Source: Candidatus Collierbacteria bacterium
GTDB taxonomy: Bacteria > Patescibacteriota > Microgenomatia > UBA1400 > MFAQ01
NCBI GenBank assembly: GCA_903886255.1
Contig: CAISLM010000033.1
Span: 1-54,793, forward strand
DNA: 54,793 bases
Direction of reading: 5' to 3'
Position numbers and translations under genes: made by a program. Each line of letters begins with the position of its first letter. The first letter of the stretch is position 1. Under the pieces are notes generated by a model. The model was not told the DNA's origin and searched no databases. It saw only the letters and a list, made by a program, of their open reading frames with translations. Of the stretch, positions 39,291 to 48,612 are shown piece after piece.

Positions 39291-40361
39291 ATGAAATTAA
39301 ACCATATCAGACCTGCAAGGGTCTTCATCCGTATTGCCTCTTTTATCAGGCTTCACTTGACGATTTTAATCGTGGCAATCATTGTTGGTTTTCTCGGATA
39401 CCTTGGCTACCAAGGTTTAAGTCTCCTCAACCATATGCATGTAAAGCCGCAAGACCTTCTCAGCTTCCTGGGAACCCCATCTCAAAATCTCGATAGCACT
39501 AACGGCGTCACTAATATTCTTATTCTCGGTATAAGAGGGGAAGGTGATGACTCGCCAAATCTGGCCGATACTATGATTGTCTTATCCTATGATCACAATA
39601 CAAAAATTCCTACCTTAATAAGTATTCCCCGTGATCTTTGGGTGCCTTCACTCCAGGCAAAAATAAATTCAGCCTATTATTATGGTGAAGAAGCCAGCCC
39701 AGGCGCCGGAATAAAAATGGCCCAAGCTGCCGTTCTTGAAGATATTGGTCTTCCCATCAACTACACCGCGGTCGTCAACTTCACCATTTTTAAAGAAACC
39801 ATCGATTTGCTTGGCGGCATCGACATAAATGTAAACCCCGGATTTACCGACAATCTTTTTCCCATACCCGGTATGGAAAATGCCCAACCTGAATCGGCTC
39901 GCTACGAAACAATCTCTTTCGCTACCGGTTCTGCCCATATGAACGGAGATACCGCTCTCAACTTTGTCCGTTCACGGCACGCTGTTGGCGAAGAAGGAAC
40001 CGATTTCGCCCGTTCCCGCCGCCAGCAGCAGGTTATCTCTGCCATTAAATCCAAAATGCTCACTCCGGCCTTCCTTCTCGACAAAAACAAACTCGATGCT
40101 TTCTTTTCTATTCTTGATCGAAACTTAAAAACCAATATTCCTCAGAGTTTGTATCCCACCTTAGCTAAGGCTGCCCTGGATTCCAAAAACATACCGGTTC
40201 GTTCCATCACCTTTTCCAATTTACCTGATAGCAATGGAATTACTATTCTTTATAATCCCCCGGCCAATCAATACAAAGGAGTCTACGTCCTTATCCCCAA
40301 AGACAACAACTGGACTGCCCTTAAAAAATACATTGATAATCTTCTCAAGGGTAAACAGTAG
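39291..40361 (+). CDS. LytR-CpsA-Psr (LCP) family envelope glycopolymer ligase
   Basis: A 356-residue membrane-anchored enzyme with one transmembrane segment (about 21-45). The LCP domain shows N-I-L-I-L-G-I-R-G (75-83), A-D-T-M-I-V-L-S (about 93-100), S-I-P-R-D-L-W-V (about 112-119), and downstream F-V-R-S-R-H (about 226-231) and D-F-A-R-S-R-R-Q-Q (about 239-247). The Asp and Arg clusters bind the pyrophosphate of the polyprenyl glycan. Family role: attachment of wall teichoic acid, arabinogalactan or capsular glycans to peptidoglycan. This suits the DPPR-like and WecA-like genes at 3-5 kb. It abuts the convergent DUF2298 gene with no gap. Confidence 0.93.
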   Translation: MKLNHIRPARVFIRIASFIRLHLTILIVAIIVGFLGYLGYQGLSLLNHMHVKPQDLLSFLGTPSQNLDSTNGVTNILILGIRGEGDDSPNLADTMIVLSYDHNTKIPTLISIPRDLWVPSLQAKINSAYYYGEEASPGAGIKMAQAAVLEDIGLPINYTAVVNFTIFKETIDLLGGIDINVNPGFTDNLFPIPGMENAQPESARYETISFATGSAHMNGDTALNFVRSRHAVGEEGTDFARSRRQQQVISAIKSKMLTPAFLLDKNKLDAFFSILDRNLKTNIPQSLYPTLAKAALDSKNIPVRSITFSNLPDSNGITILYNPPANQYKGVYVLIPKDNNWTALKKYIDNLLKGKQ

Positions 40362-42317
40362 TTAATTTACCTTTATCAAGTATGTGTCTCCCTGTTTCCA
40401 TACGATCTTTCCGAGCTGCCAAAGCTTTTCCTCGTTTACCTTATAAGTGATTGTTTCGTCCTGGCCGACCAATATCCAGCCGATATTATATTTCTTAATT
40501 ATCGTCTCCGATTTTTTTATATCTTCAGCTTGATAAATTTCTCTCACCTCGGCTTCTCTGGCCGCCACTATATCGTAGCTTCCCCTCCACAACCATTCGT
40601 GAACTCTCCAGCCTTCTATCGAAGGCACTCCCGAAAAAACCGAGACTACATTCAATAAGGTATAGCTGTCACCGACTGCCTCCACTAAATTTTTTCCATT
40701 TCTATTTGCCGACAAATATTGCACCGCACCATAGTTTTCCGGCATTTTTGTCTGCATCCATTTCTCGCCGTCGAGTCCCAGATAATATGAAAAATTACTG
40801 TAATAAGTCGAAAATGCCTTGATTGGGAATATCATAGTTCCCATAAAAATCGAAAATAAAATTAGCATAACCGGCATCCTCCATATCAACGCCATCTTCC
40901 TTTCCTTATCTGCCAGTTTACCCATTGTCGCCCCCATCAAAATTCCCATCAAAATAAATGCCTGGTAGGTAAGTTTAAACATAGTATTTGCTCTTGGCCA
41001 ATCCGGATAAATATCACGCGCATAGATGAATTCCGGGATAATAATCAAAAGAACTGAAGTCAAAGCGAGAGTTCTGACGGCCATTTTTTGTTCGCCTTTG
41101 CCTTCAGTAATTACGGCGGCAATATTTACGATCATTCCTCCTCCCCATAAAGCTAATAGCTGCCATAGAGGCGATCTTTCCGTTACGATTCCAATTCCGC
41201 TGGAAATATTTTTAAACGAAAGCCACCAGGGGAGAGCCACGATCGCCATTAATAAAAATATAATTCCTGCCGTCACAAATAATTTTCGTATATCTTCGTG
41301 TTTGCGCACAATTATTTGCAAACCCAACACCAAAAGCACCAAACCATAAACAGCTACATCCCAGGTGTTTGTCATCATCATCACTCCCAAAAGTATTCCC
41401 ATCACCACTTCGTAAATTCGGTTTCTATTTTCTACCCAGGCAAACATTACCACCAAGAAAATTAAAACAATGGGAAGATCCAGTACATGCCCGTGTAAAT
41501 CGGAAACTACAAAACTATAGCTGGGGAACTCGTGAATGGTATTGTGAATGAATCTGGTGGCTTCAGCATACCAATATCCGTTTAGATTACCATTCTTTAG
41601 GAAATACCAGATAACGTGACTGTTCCCCGCGATCATCACCGATAAGGCTCCAATAATTCCTCCAAAAGTTGATGCTCTGGAATATTTATTTCCGCTCAGA
41701 AGTTTGCAAACCAGAAACACAAGACTCATTGATGTTCCAAAAATGTAGGCCAACATCAAGTTGTATCCTACCGCCGGCTCCACACCCCAAATTCTCACCC
41801 AAATACTCGCCCAGAAATGTCCAAATGAATAGTAATTAATTGTTTGTCCCGCCTGCCACATATCTGTGACCGGAAGTTTTGCCGAAACTAAGTATTGCTT
41901 AAGAAATCCAAAGTCCATAAATTTTTCCAAACTATCTAGGCTCGGAGCGTATGCCCGTATCAAAGCCATGATCAAAAACCCCACCAAAAACAAATATTCT
42001 TCAATCGCAATTATTTTGGCCGTCTCCTTGGCAACCATTAATGATTTCCATCCCTTAGTAATGACTATCCACAAACTAAACATCCCAAATATTGCCAATA
42101 GAGCATAAAGTTTGTTGACATTATTATCCGTAAAACCCAAGTAAGCCAGCTCCCAAAAGACCAGGGCGCTGACAATCGTAATTAAAACCCTACCTAAAGC
42201 CCAGCCGGCATCGGGAAGTTTCCCGAAAAATTTTTTTATCAAAGGCCAAACCAAAAGCTGTAAACCAAGACCAATGGCATATGTTTTTAAAATAATTAAA
42301 ATATCAACGCTAAACAT
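40362..42317 (-). CDS. DUF2298 integral membrane protein (possible glycosyltransferase/mannosyltransferase type)
   Basis: A 651-residue protein with about 13-14 hydrophobic segments. The family marker P-S-Y-S-F-V-V-S-D-L-H-G-H-V-L-D-L-P (about 243-260) fits DUF2298 (archaeal YYY-type), with Asp and His in an outer loop. A soluble C-terminal tail of ~130 residues ends the protein; it contains W-R-V-H-E-W-L-W-R-G (about 570-580). Function in archaea and bacteria is unproven but the fold is GT-C-like. It is the last gene of the pilN/pilO operon (3-nt gap to the oxidoreductase gene). It may glycosylate surface proteins (inference). Confidence 0.82.
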   Translation of the reverse strand: MFSVDILIILKTYAIGLGLQLLVWPLIKKFFGKLPDAGWALGRVLITIVSALVFWELAYLGFTDNNVNKLYALLAIFGMFSLWIVITKGWKSLMVAKETAKIIAIEEYLFLVGFLIMALIRAYAPSLDSLEKFMDFGFLKQYLVSAKLPVTDMWQAGQTINYYSFGHFWASIWVRIWGVEPAVGYNLMLAYIFGTSMSLVFLVCKLLSGNKYSRASTFGGIIGALSVMIAGNSHVIWYFLKNGNLNGYWYAEATRFIHNTIHEFPSYSFVVSDLHGHVLDLPIVLIFLVVMFAWVENRNRIYEVVMGILLGVMMMTNTWDVAVYGLVLLVLGLQIIVRKHEDIRKLFVTAGIIFLLMAIVALPWWLSFKNISSGIGIVTERSPLWQLLALWGGGMIVNIAAVITEGKGEQKMAVRTLALTSVLLIIIPEFIYARDIYPDWPRANTMFKLTYQAFILMGILMGATMGKLADKERKMALIWRMPVMLILFSIFMGTMIFPIKAFSTYYSNFSYYLGLDGEKWMQTKMPENYGAVQYLSANRNGKNLVEAVGDSYTLLNVVSVFSGVPSIEGWRVHEWLWRGSYDIVAAREAEVREIYQAEDIKKSETIIKKYNIGWILVGQDETITYKVNEEKLWQLGKIVWKQGDTYLIKVN

Positions 42318-42320
42318 AAC

Positions 42321-43571
42321 TTATTTTAAGTCCCTTAATATCCCTACGGCTACGGCAACACCCATCTTAACTGCATAATTTGTACCCCGATCAAACGGAT
42401 AAACCATACTCATGTTGGCTAGATACAATCCTCTAACGGGAGATTTAATTTTAGAAATTTCTTTGGAATAATTAACCGGAAATACCGGCTGAGCAAAAGG
42501 TTTCCTGAAGACTAAAACATTTTTAATCCAGGCTTTTTTAAAATGCTTATTAATTTTTCTTAAATATGGTAGGTAGGCAGAGACAAGTGCCTCCTTGCTC
42601 ATCTTTAATTGTTTGTGCCCTTCGGGAAGATAATTCCCCAAATAAACAATTCGATTGTTTCCATAATATTTTTTATCAATCAGATTCGTGTGTTCCACCA
42701 GTACCAAAAATGGCCAATTGTTCTCCAAAATATTCATCCAGTAACTGGGAATCACCCTCTCTTTCAACTGGAGAATTACTGTTTGACCCCATAAATAATC
42801 AAGGTCAGGAAATTCAATTTTTTTCCCCAACAACTTTTCCATTACCGGAGCCGGTGTGGTTACCAACACTCCATCGAATTCTTCTTTTCCGATTATCCAT
42901 TTTCCGTTTTCCTGCTTATTTATTTTTTCAACCGGCTTACGTAGAAAAATCTTTCCACCCATACCGGTAATTTTCTCGCCCGTTTTATTTGCCAAATTTT
43001 GGAATCCTCCTTCAAAATAAACTAAGTTTTTTGTTCTTTTAGCTACCCTTGCCCAAAACCAGGCCATATTTACTTTATTTGCAAACGGACCGAATTTTGC
43101 TTTTAAAAGTTTTTCCCAAATCACCACATATCCTTCTTTCCCGATTATTCGGGGAAGGAGTTCGGCAACTCTATATTTTTCCAGAAACAAGCCGTTAGGA
43201 ATAAGCTTTAATAACGCCAATCCCGCACCCATTCTTAACCTGCCGACAATGCTAAGTTCCGAAAACTTTAATACGGAAATAGGGGAATCCAGCTGTAATT
43301 CTTTTTTATTAATAAAACCAGTCGTAATTGGTTTTTTAATTAAAGGTTTCACCCCAACTTTTTTCGCCAAATCAATAACTTCCTTATCATTTGTAAAAGC
43401 GTGATGGTAAAAATATTCCAAACTCCACTTCCAATCTTTTTCAACCACTCCTCCGGCTAATCCTCCCAGAGTGTTTTCTTCTTCATACAAAATCACCTCC
43501 ACGCCACTCTCTACAAGTGAAAGGGCACAAGCAAGACCGGTAAATCCTCCTCCAACTACGGCGATCTTCAT
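42321..43571 (-). CDS. FAD/NAD(P)-binding oxidoreductase (amine oxidase/PPOX-like)
   Basis: A 416-residue flavoprotein. The N-terminal dinucleotide motif is I-A-V-V-G-G-G-F-T-G-L-A-C-A (3-16), followed by E-E-E-N-T-L-G-G-L-A-G-G (30-41), the second conserved strand seen in protoporphyrinogen oxidase and phytoene desaturase relatives. The C-terminal F-D-R-G-T-N-Y-A-V-K-M-G (about 393-404) is the last FAD-contact helix. Substrate unknown; in Microgenomates similar genes accompany glycan and surface genes. Two-nt gap to the preceding gene. Confidence 0.85.
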   Translation of the reverse strand: MKIAVVGGGFTGLACALSLVESGVEVILYEEENTLGGLAGGVVEKDWKWSLEYFYHHAFTNDKEVIDLAKKVGVKPLIKKPITTGFINKKELQLDSPISVLKFSELSIVGRLRMGAGLALLKLIPNGLFLEKYRVAELLPRIIGKEGYVVIWEKLLKAKFGPFANKVNMAWFWARVAKRTKNLVYFEGGFQNLANKTGEKITGMGGKIFLRKPVEKINKQENGKWIIGKEEFDGVLVTTPAPVMEKLLGKKIEFPDLDYLWGQTVILQLKERVIPSYWMNILENNWPFLVLVEHTNLIDKKYYGNNRIVYLGNYLPEGHKQLKMSKEALVSAYLPYLRKINKHFKKAWIKNVLVFRKPFAQPVFPVNYSKEISKIKSPVRGLYLANMSMVYPFDRGTNYAVKMGVAVAVGILRDLK

Positions 43572-43573
43572 TT

Positions 43574-45202
43574 TTACAAAGCTAGCAGAATTCCCACTAC
43601 GGCCATGAACAATCCTCCACCAAAGGCAGCTACGCCGGGGATATCAAGGACTCCGGTTTCAGGTAACACTGTGGGAGTAACTGTTGTTGGAGCTGCGGTG
43701 ACCACTGCAGTAGCAGTAGCGATTGCTCTTGTTGCGGTAGGAATGATCGCGACAGCACAAGTACAATCATCTTCACTAGTACAGGCCTGTTTACGACAGG
43801 TACTGGTTGTGGTATCGCAGACTAGACCTGTTGAACATTCGTCGCTTGTAGTACAAGTATTGTTGCAGCCAACGACTGTGCTTACAGTCAGATCTTTTGT
43901 AAGAGCTAACGGATTGCCGTTGTAGGTGACATTAGCGGTGTTGGAAATAATATCTCCATTAGCTATTCCGGCCGATGCTCTCACTCTTAATGAGAATGTC
44001 TTTGATTGATTGGGATCGATCGAAGTATTGCAAGTAAGCATCAAGGCCGAATTATCCCAAGTACAACCATTTACTGTATCTACAAAAGTCAACATGGCAA
44101 GGCTTGCCAACGAATCTTTTACTGATACTCCGGTTGCTTGAGTCGTACTCGAATTTGTCAATGTCATTGTGTAAACATAAGTCTGTCCTTTGGATACTGT
44201 GGCCATTTCTGTTGCCAGGGCATAGTTGCCGGGAGTATTGGTAGATACATCTTTGTAGGCGGTCTTTGTTCCGGTAAGAACAGCAGTGGTAGCCGTCACG
44301 GCGGCAGTCAAAGTATTGGTTCCTTGCAATGTTTGTCCGGCATACACAGCTGAGAAAGTGTTGACGATGGATGTTCCATCCGTAATATCTCCTGCAACTT
44401 TCACTCTGAAGCCTTTTCCATAAGTTCCGGATGCAATGGATACATTTGTGCAAGTAACTGTTCTAGTTGCAGCAGCATAAGTGCATCCTGTATCGGCATC
44501 TAAGAAAGTTAACTTATCAAGGTTTGTTCCGGTTAAAACATCTGTCAAGGTCACACCTGTCATAGTTGTAGTCAATGGATTTGTAACCCACATTTCATAT
44601 ACATAAGTTTCATTAGGAATTACTGTTGCACCATCACCAGTCTTCTTAAGAGCATCGGTATGAGAATATGAACCGGCAGTATTTGTAGATGCATTTGTGA
44701 AAGCCTCTTTGCTAACTGTCCAAGAAGCACAAGCCGCCGTCGCTGCGCAAGCTTTTGTTGTTGCTGCCCCACACGAATCAGTGCAGGTTGTAATTGTTGA
44801 AGCAGCATGTCCACAATCGGTAGGACAATCGGGATTACAAGTTACCACGTCGGTAGGAGTACATATTGGAGAAGCTACCCCTGCCACTGTGCAAGCCGCA
44901 CTACCCACCCAGTTGGAAACACATAGTCCATTTAATGCAGTCTGATCTGCCGGACAGCACCAAAGTACCCCGGTCGCTCCATTGGCCGGAATTGTATTGT
45001 CGCATTGGGCCGCTCCCGAAATTTGGGTTCCGGAACAATTTAATCCTGAGGCACAAGACTCAAAAGCTGCCGGTTTACTCGTTGGGGCATTTGGCGACAC
45101 TGATGGTCTGGATGTTAGCTGAGTCGCTACATATATAGAAGCTCCACCCAAAATCACTACTAGCAGAACGAGGATGATGGTTATAATATTTTTCTTTTTC
45201 AT
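43574..45202 (-). CDS. surface protein with tandem DUF11 repeats, Cys-rich head and LPETG end
   Basis: A 542-residue protein from ATG 45202. One N-terminal membrane segment (about 4-24) is followed by A-P-T-S-K-P (about 38-43), a Cys-rich region (about 48-160) with the C-N-P-D-C-P-T-D-C-G-H module, two DUF11-like beta domains (about 175-305 and 312-440) each with T-Y-V-Y-x-M and a V-x-L-x-D-x-L strand, a second Cys cluster, a T/A-rich linker and L-P-E-T-G (513-517) before a hydrophobic segment. The LPETG-hydrophobic end resembles a sortase signal but lacks the usual basic tail. Its Cys module is almost identical to one in 45204-47183. Only one base separates it from that gene's stop. Confidence 0.82.
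   Translation of the reverse strand: MKKKNIITIILVLLVVILGGASIYVATQLTSRPSVSPNAPTSKPAAFESCASGLNCSGTQISGAAQCDNTIPANGATGVLWCCPADQTALNGLCVSNWVGSAACTVAGVASPICTPTDVVTCNPDCPTDCGHAASTITTCTDSCGAATTKACAATAACASWTVSKEAFTNASTNTAGSYSHTDALKKTGDGATVIPNETYVYEMWVTNPLTTTMTGVTLTDVLTGTNLDKLTFLDADTGCTYAAATRTVTCTNVSIASGTYGKGFRVKVAGDITDGTSIVNTFSAVYAGQTLQGTNTLTAAVTATTAVLTGTKTAYKDVSTNTPGNYALATEMATVSKGQTYVYTMTLTNSSTTQATGVSVKDSLASLAMLTFVDTVNGCTWDNSALMLTCNTSIDPNQSKTFSLRVRASAGIANGDIISNTANVTYNGNPLALTKDLTVSTVVGCNNTCTTSDECSTGLVCDTTTSTCRKQACTSEDDCTCAVAIIPTATRAIATATAVVTAAPTTVTPTVLPETGVLDIPGVAAFGGGLFMAVVGILLAL
44734..44844 (-). repeat. 111-nt direct repeat, copy A (Cys-module)
   Basis: Nearly the same sequence as 45521-45631, with scattered substitutions. 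It encodes the C-N-P-D-C-P-T-x-C-G-H-A-A-S-T-I-T-T-C module of the two neighbouring surface proteins. Confidence 0.85.
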
Positions 45203-45203
45203 T

Positions 45204-47183
45204 TTATGGAGTGGTGCTAACTTGAGCATCAAATGTATAGTTTCCGGCAGTGGCGACTGCGTAGTCAGGATAAGTCACCAGTTTCTTATTTGTGGCGTCA
45301 ATCGTTCCACTTAACCATGACCCTACAGAAGTGGTTGCGGTGGTAGCTATTGTGACCCTAAACCTACCTCTAAGATTATCTGCACTTGAAGTCAAAGTAA
45401 ACTTCAACACATCACCTACCTTAAGTGTTTGTAGCTGTGCTGCTGTTAAAGGAGTCGTTCCGTAAGCATTGCCAACTTTTTTATAAATATTTATTAGCAT
45501 ACAAGCTCCCTGTGTACAATCCGCCGTTGCTGCGCAAGCTTTTGTTGTCGCGGCTCCACACGAATCTGTGCAGGTTGTAATTGTTGAAGCAGCATGTCCG
45601 CAGGTAGTAGGACAATCAGGATTACAAGTAACTGTACCGGAAGGAGTACATTTTTCGTATCCAAACGCCAAAGTAAAATCGTTGTAGTCCCAGTCTTGTG
45701 TATCATCCAAGGGGCTTCTTTGTGAATCACCCCAACATTGTACCGGTGCACTTACTCCGGCTACATCAAGCGCACCTTTAGCTGCATTTATCACTCCACT
45801 TGCGTCTACCAGATCACCACATTTTCCTGTTGGCTTGCTATTTGAATCGATGGCCACCCCCGGGGTCTTTACCGGACCACACTTGGTTCCTTGTGGAAGA
45901 ATCCAACCATAAGACGCCTTACCATTTTCTTTTGAATCAGACTCGTGTACAACAATTGTGTATGTTTCACCTGCCGCCACTACAAATGGAGCACTTGCTG
46001 TGGCCTTTGTTGCGTTACCTTGAGTTGTCGTAAATGTCTTCGTCTTAGAACCTGAAGTTAATGTTACAGTTCCTGCCGCACCTCGGCTATAAAGGTCGAC
46101 TGTACCGGCCTTGGTAAATGTAATTGTCTGAGGACTTGCCAAAGGATCTCTTTTTGTTGCATCACAATCTGGGTAGGTAATTGATTTACCGCAAGCGCTT
46201 GAGCCACAACCCGTATCGAAGCAATAAATTCCGCAAGCGTAAGTATATTTTCCACAAGAGCTTCCACAGGCACCATTTACGCTACTTTTATAATCGCATG
46301 AACTCAAATTATTGGGATATGTTCCATATTGAAAAGTTCCACCCTTGTCACAGGTGGTACCACCTCCACCACCACCATTACAATATGCATTACAACCCTG
46401 TCCACTAGGCAGAGTGACACAACCACCGCAGGCGGAACAATAAGTTTGGCTTCCAGTACACCCGCTACTTCCGTGGCAACCCTGAGACGCATTGCAAGTT
46501 TGTCCTGGACTGCAGCAAGAATTTCCGTTACAGCAAAATTCTCCCCCGCTATAGTTACAACTGGCAGTGCAATCAGATGCCAATGGTTTACTCGTTGGCG
46601 CATCTGGCGCTACCGCTTGGCGATTTGATAACTGATTAGAAACATAATAGGCCGCTCCGGCCACACCTACTACTAATAGTAGGGCTACAATTCCACCGAT
46701 CACCGGCAGAATCTTGTTCTTTTTTTTACCGACTGGCATTGGTACCTCAGGGGTTTGTATCGAAGGGGTAGGAATTGTAGTCGAGACTGTTGATGTGTAT
46801 GTCGTTGTTGTTTCCGGCATGGGAGTCGGAACCGGCTCGGTTACTGTCGGAGTGGGCATGGGAATCGGAGAAACTTCCGGAGCCGGAGTGATTAGGGGTG
46901 TCGCGTCTACCGGAGTAAGGGTCGGTTCGGGAGCCGGCCATGGGGCAATCGTATTCTCTTGCATTGGTGCCGTCTGTGGTTCAGGAGCAGAAGGTACAGC
47001 CAACGCCTCCGGCTTTGCCTCCACCGGTTCAGGAGCAGTCCAAGGTGCAACCGGCTCAGCAGGAGTTGGAGCCGCACTCGCCATTGGTGTATCGGTAGGG
47101 GTAATATCCTCTATGGGAAGATTCGTGGTTCCTGCAACTACATTTGTATCAATCGGTTGATTGGTTTTATTTTGGTCGTCCAT
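45204..47183 (-). CDS. large Cys-rich surface protein with Pro/Thr/Glu cytosolic domain
   Basis: A 659-residue protein. A ~150-residue P/T/E/A-rich N-terminus precedes a K-K-K-N-K basic boundary (about 152-156) and one transmembrane segment (about 157-179). The outer part shares N-R-Q-x-V-A-P-D-A-P-T-S-K-P with 43574, then has a very Cys-rich region (about 203-330, many C-x-C and C-C pairs), a beta domain with V-D-L-Y-S-R-G (about 360-420), a W-D-Y-N-D-F (about 503-508) metal-binding-like DUF4114-type motif and the shared Cys module (about 521-556). It ends in a beta domain without anchor. Likely a disulfide-rested surface or pilus-associated protein. Confidence 0.82.
   Translation of the reverse strand: MDDQNKTNQPIDTNVVAGTTNLPIEDITPTDTPMASAAPTPAEPVAPWTAPEPVEAKPEALAVPSAPEPQTAPMQENTIAPWPAPEPTLTPVDATPLITPAPEVSPIPMPTPTVTEPVPTPMPETTTTYTSTVSTTIPTPSIQTPEVPMPVGKKKNKILPVIGGIVALLLVVGVAGAAYYVSNQLSNRQAVAPDAPTSKPLASDCTASCNYSGGEFCCNGNSCCSPGQTCNASQGCHGSSGCTGSQTYCSACGGCVTLPSGQGCNAYCNGGGGGGTTCDKGGTFQYGTYPNNLSSCDYKSSVNGACGSSCGKYTYACGIYCFDTGCGSSACGKSITYPDCDATKRDPLASPQTITFTKAGTVDLYSRGAAGTVTLTSGSKTKTFTTTQGNATKATASAPFVVAAGETYTIVVHESDSKENGKASYGWILPQGTKCGPVKTPGVAIDSNSKPTGKCGDLVDASGVINAAKGALDVAGVSAPVQCWGDSQRSPLDDTQDWDYNDFTLAFGYEKCTPSGTVTCNPDCPTTCGHAASTITTCTDSCGAATTKACAATADCTQGACMLINIYKKVGNAYGTTPLTAAQLQTLKVGDVLKFTLTSSADNLRGRFRVTIATTATTSVGSWLSGTIDATNKKLVTYPDYAVATAGNYTFDAQVSTTP
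45521..45631 (-). repeat. 111-nt direct repeat, copy B (Cys-module)
   Basis: Partner of 44734-44844. Both copies code for the same ~37-residue Cys module in different genes. Confidence 0.85.
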
Positions 47184-47223
47184 GAGTATGCGTCAAAGTC
47201 CAATTAAATTTAGACTTAATTAC

Positions 47224-47252
47224 ACTATAAAGAAATAATTGTTATTCGTCAA
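47224..47252 (-). promoter_or_regulatory. internal promoter for large Cys-rich surface protein gene
   Basis: Minus strand TTGACG (47247-47252), 17 nt, TATAGT (47224-47229), overlapping the end of the FN3 gene. Leader of about 33 nt without a clear Shine-Dalgarno sequence. Confidence 0.6.
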
Positions 47253-48610
47253 TCCTTCCACCATTTTTTTGATACCCTACCGAAAATAAATAATATTAAA
47301 CCGGCTGCCCCCATTATTAATGTTGCGTCCATTGCACCTGTACTCGTTATGGTTCCGGAAGTTGTTGCCGGCATGGTTGAAGTCATTGTTGGAGTCAAGG
47401 ATGGAGTACCTGTGGGTGTAATTGTTATGGTAGCGGACGGAGTGGCCGTAAATGCCGGTATGCCGCCGGTATTGTCGGCAGCCAAAACTGTAAACGATCT
47501 GACTACTTGTTGGAACACATTATTTGCATCCGTATATTCAAGTGTTATGGTATGAATTCCCGGTTCCAACCCCTGTGGGGGAGTCCATTTCCATTGGCCA
47601 CTAGGATCGGCCTTAATCACTTGGGTTAACTCCGTTGCCGAATGAACAGTAATTCTGATTGATGTTCCTGGTGCCAACTTTCCTGAAAACTCCGGTGAAC
47701 TGGTCGCAATCATTTCTCCGTTTATTGCTGGATTGGTGATTATTTGCGATCCAGGCGCAGAGTTGTCTGTAGTTACAGGTGCTGCTTGTTCTGTAATACT
47801 CTTGAAACCGCCGCTTTTTATTGTTCCACTATCAATTGCCCCTGATTGCGTTGCTGTTGAAGTATCAATGAAGCTTTGGTTCTTACCCAAAACGATATCC
47901 GGTACCGGCTTATCTTTACCTGTATTTGTAATTGCCGTCGCCGTCCCGGAAATTCCTGCCTGAACAAAAATAGAGATCAAAGTCGTTGCCGGATCATATG
48001 TAAGGACAGCCCCGGTATCAGTTCTCGATAAAGCCAAATTCAATCTCCATGTCCCATCCGCCTTGGTCATTGCCGATAATGTTTGGCTGCCTTCGGCCTC
48101 GACATAAACAATTGCATTATTAATAGGGCTCCCATCGGCACCAATTACTTTTCCGGTTATTACGTCTTCCGGAGGAGCAATCACTTGTTGCAATATTCTT
48201 ACTTCAAAAGGTTTTCCGGTGTCATCATATAGCTGTGATCCGGAGCCAATCATAAAATAGTTTGTTTTGTCTGGATTGAGACCCGTCACACTAACATAAT
48301 GATTTGTATAAGATTGCGAACTTCCGGATATTTGATCGCGTATATCGCCCCCCGGAGTATTTATCTTTGTTGGATCCTCAGAATATTTTATATAACCGGT
48401 AACCGGCGTATCTGTCGTCCAGCTTACTGTAAAAGTATTTGATCCCAAGTTAGAGATTTTTACATTTTTAGGTGCCTCTGTTGGTCCCGCCTTCGTCAAC
48501 AATCCTTGACGGCCATTCACCAACACCACTCCGGCAAAAAGACCGCCCAATAAAATTAGGATTCCTACGATGGTCGGTATTCTTTTACCCATTAATCCGG
48601 ATTTTGCCAT
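47249..48610 (-). CDS. FN3/CnaB-like surface protein with C-terminal anchor
   Basis: A 453-residue protein. A signal-anchor (about 10-32) is followed by a fibronectin type III domain (about 44-150, A-P-K-N-V-K-I-S-N-L, F-T-V-S-W-T-T-D, T-G-Y-I-K-Y), a carboxypeptidase-regulatory/CnaB-like domain (about 152-245, G-K-V-I-G-A-D-G-S-P-I-N-N-A), a bacterial Ig-like domain (about 285-370, T-N-P-A-I-N-G-E-M-I), a T/P-rich linker and a hydrophobic segment with a basic end (R-V-S-K-K-W-W-K-D). This layout suits a cell-wall or pilus-base protein. It lies behind pilN/pilO with a 2-nt gap to the small gene. Confidence 0.85.
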   Translation of the reverse strand: MAKSGLMGKRIPTIVGILILLGGLFAGVVLVNGRQGLLTKAGPTEAPKNVKISNLGSNTFTVSWTTDTPVTGYIKYSEDPTKINTPGGDIRDQISGSSQSYTNHYVSVTGLNPDKTNYFMIGSGSQLYDDTGKPFEVRILQQVIAPPEDVITGKVIGADGSPINNAIVYVEAEGSQTLSAMTKADGTWRLNLALSRTDTGAVLTYDPATTLISIFVQAGISGTATAITNTGKDKPVPDIVLGKNQSFIDTSTATQSGAIDSGTIKSGGFKSITEQAAPVTTDNSAPGSQIITNPAINGEMIATSSPEFSGKLAPGTSIRITVHSATELTQVIKADPSGQWKWTPPQGLEPGIHTITLEYTDANNVFQQVVRSFTVLAADNTGGIPAFTATPSATITITPTGTPSLTPTMTSTMPATTSGTITSTGAMDATLIMGAAGLILFIFGRVSKKWWKD

Positions 48611-48612
48611 TT

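Noticed and set aside
43605..45138. Several plus-strand open frames across the surface-protein genes
   Set aside because: Complement of Thr/Ala-rich codons; no starts with promoter support and no recognisable protein.
44734..45631. CRISPR-like or transposon-related direct repeats
   Set aside because: Only two copies exist, each inside a coding frame, with no spacer pattern or terminal inverted repeats; they encode a shared protein module.
46714..47160. A 148-residue Gly/Val-rich plus-strand open frame opposite the surface-protein gene
   Set aside because: Its sequence is the antisense of a P/T/E-rich region and has no promoter or start signal; low-complexity shadow.
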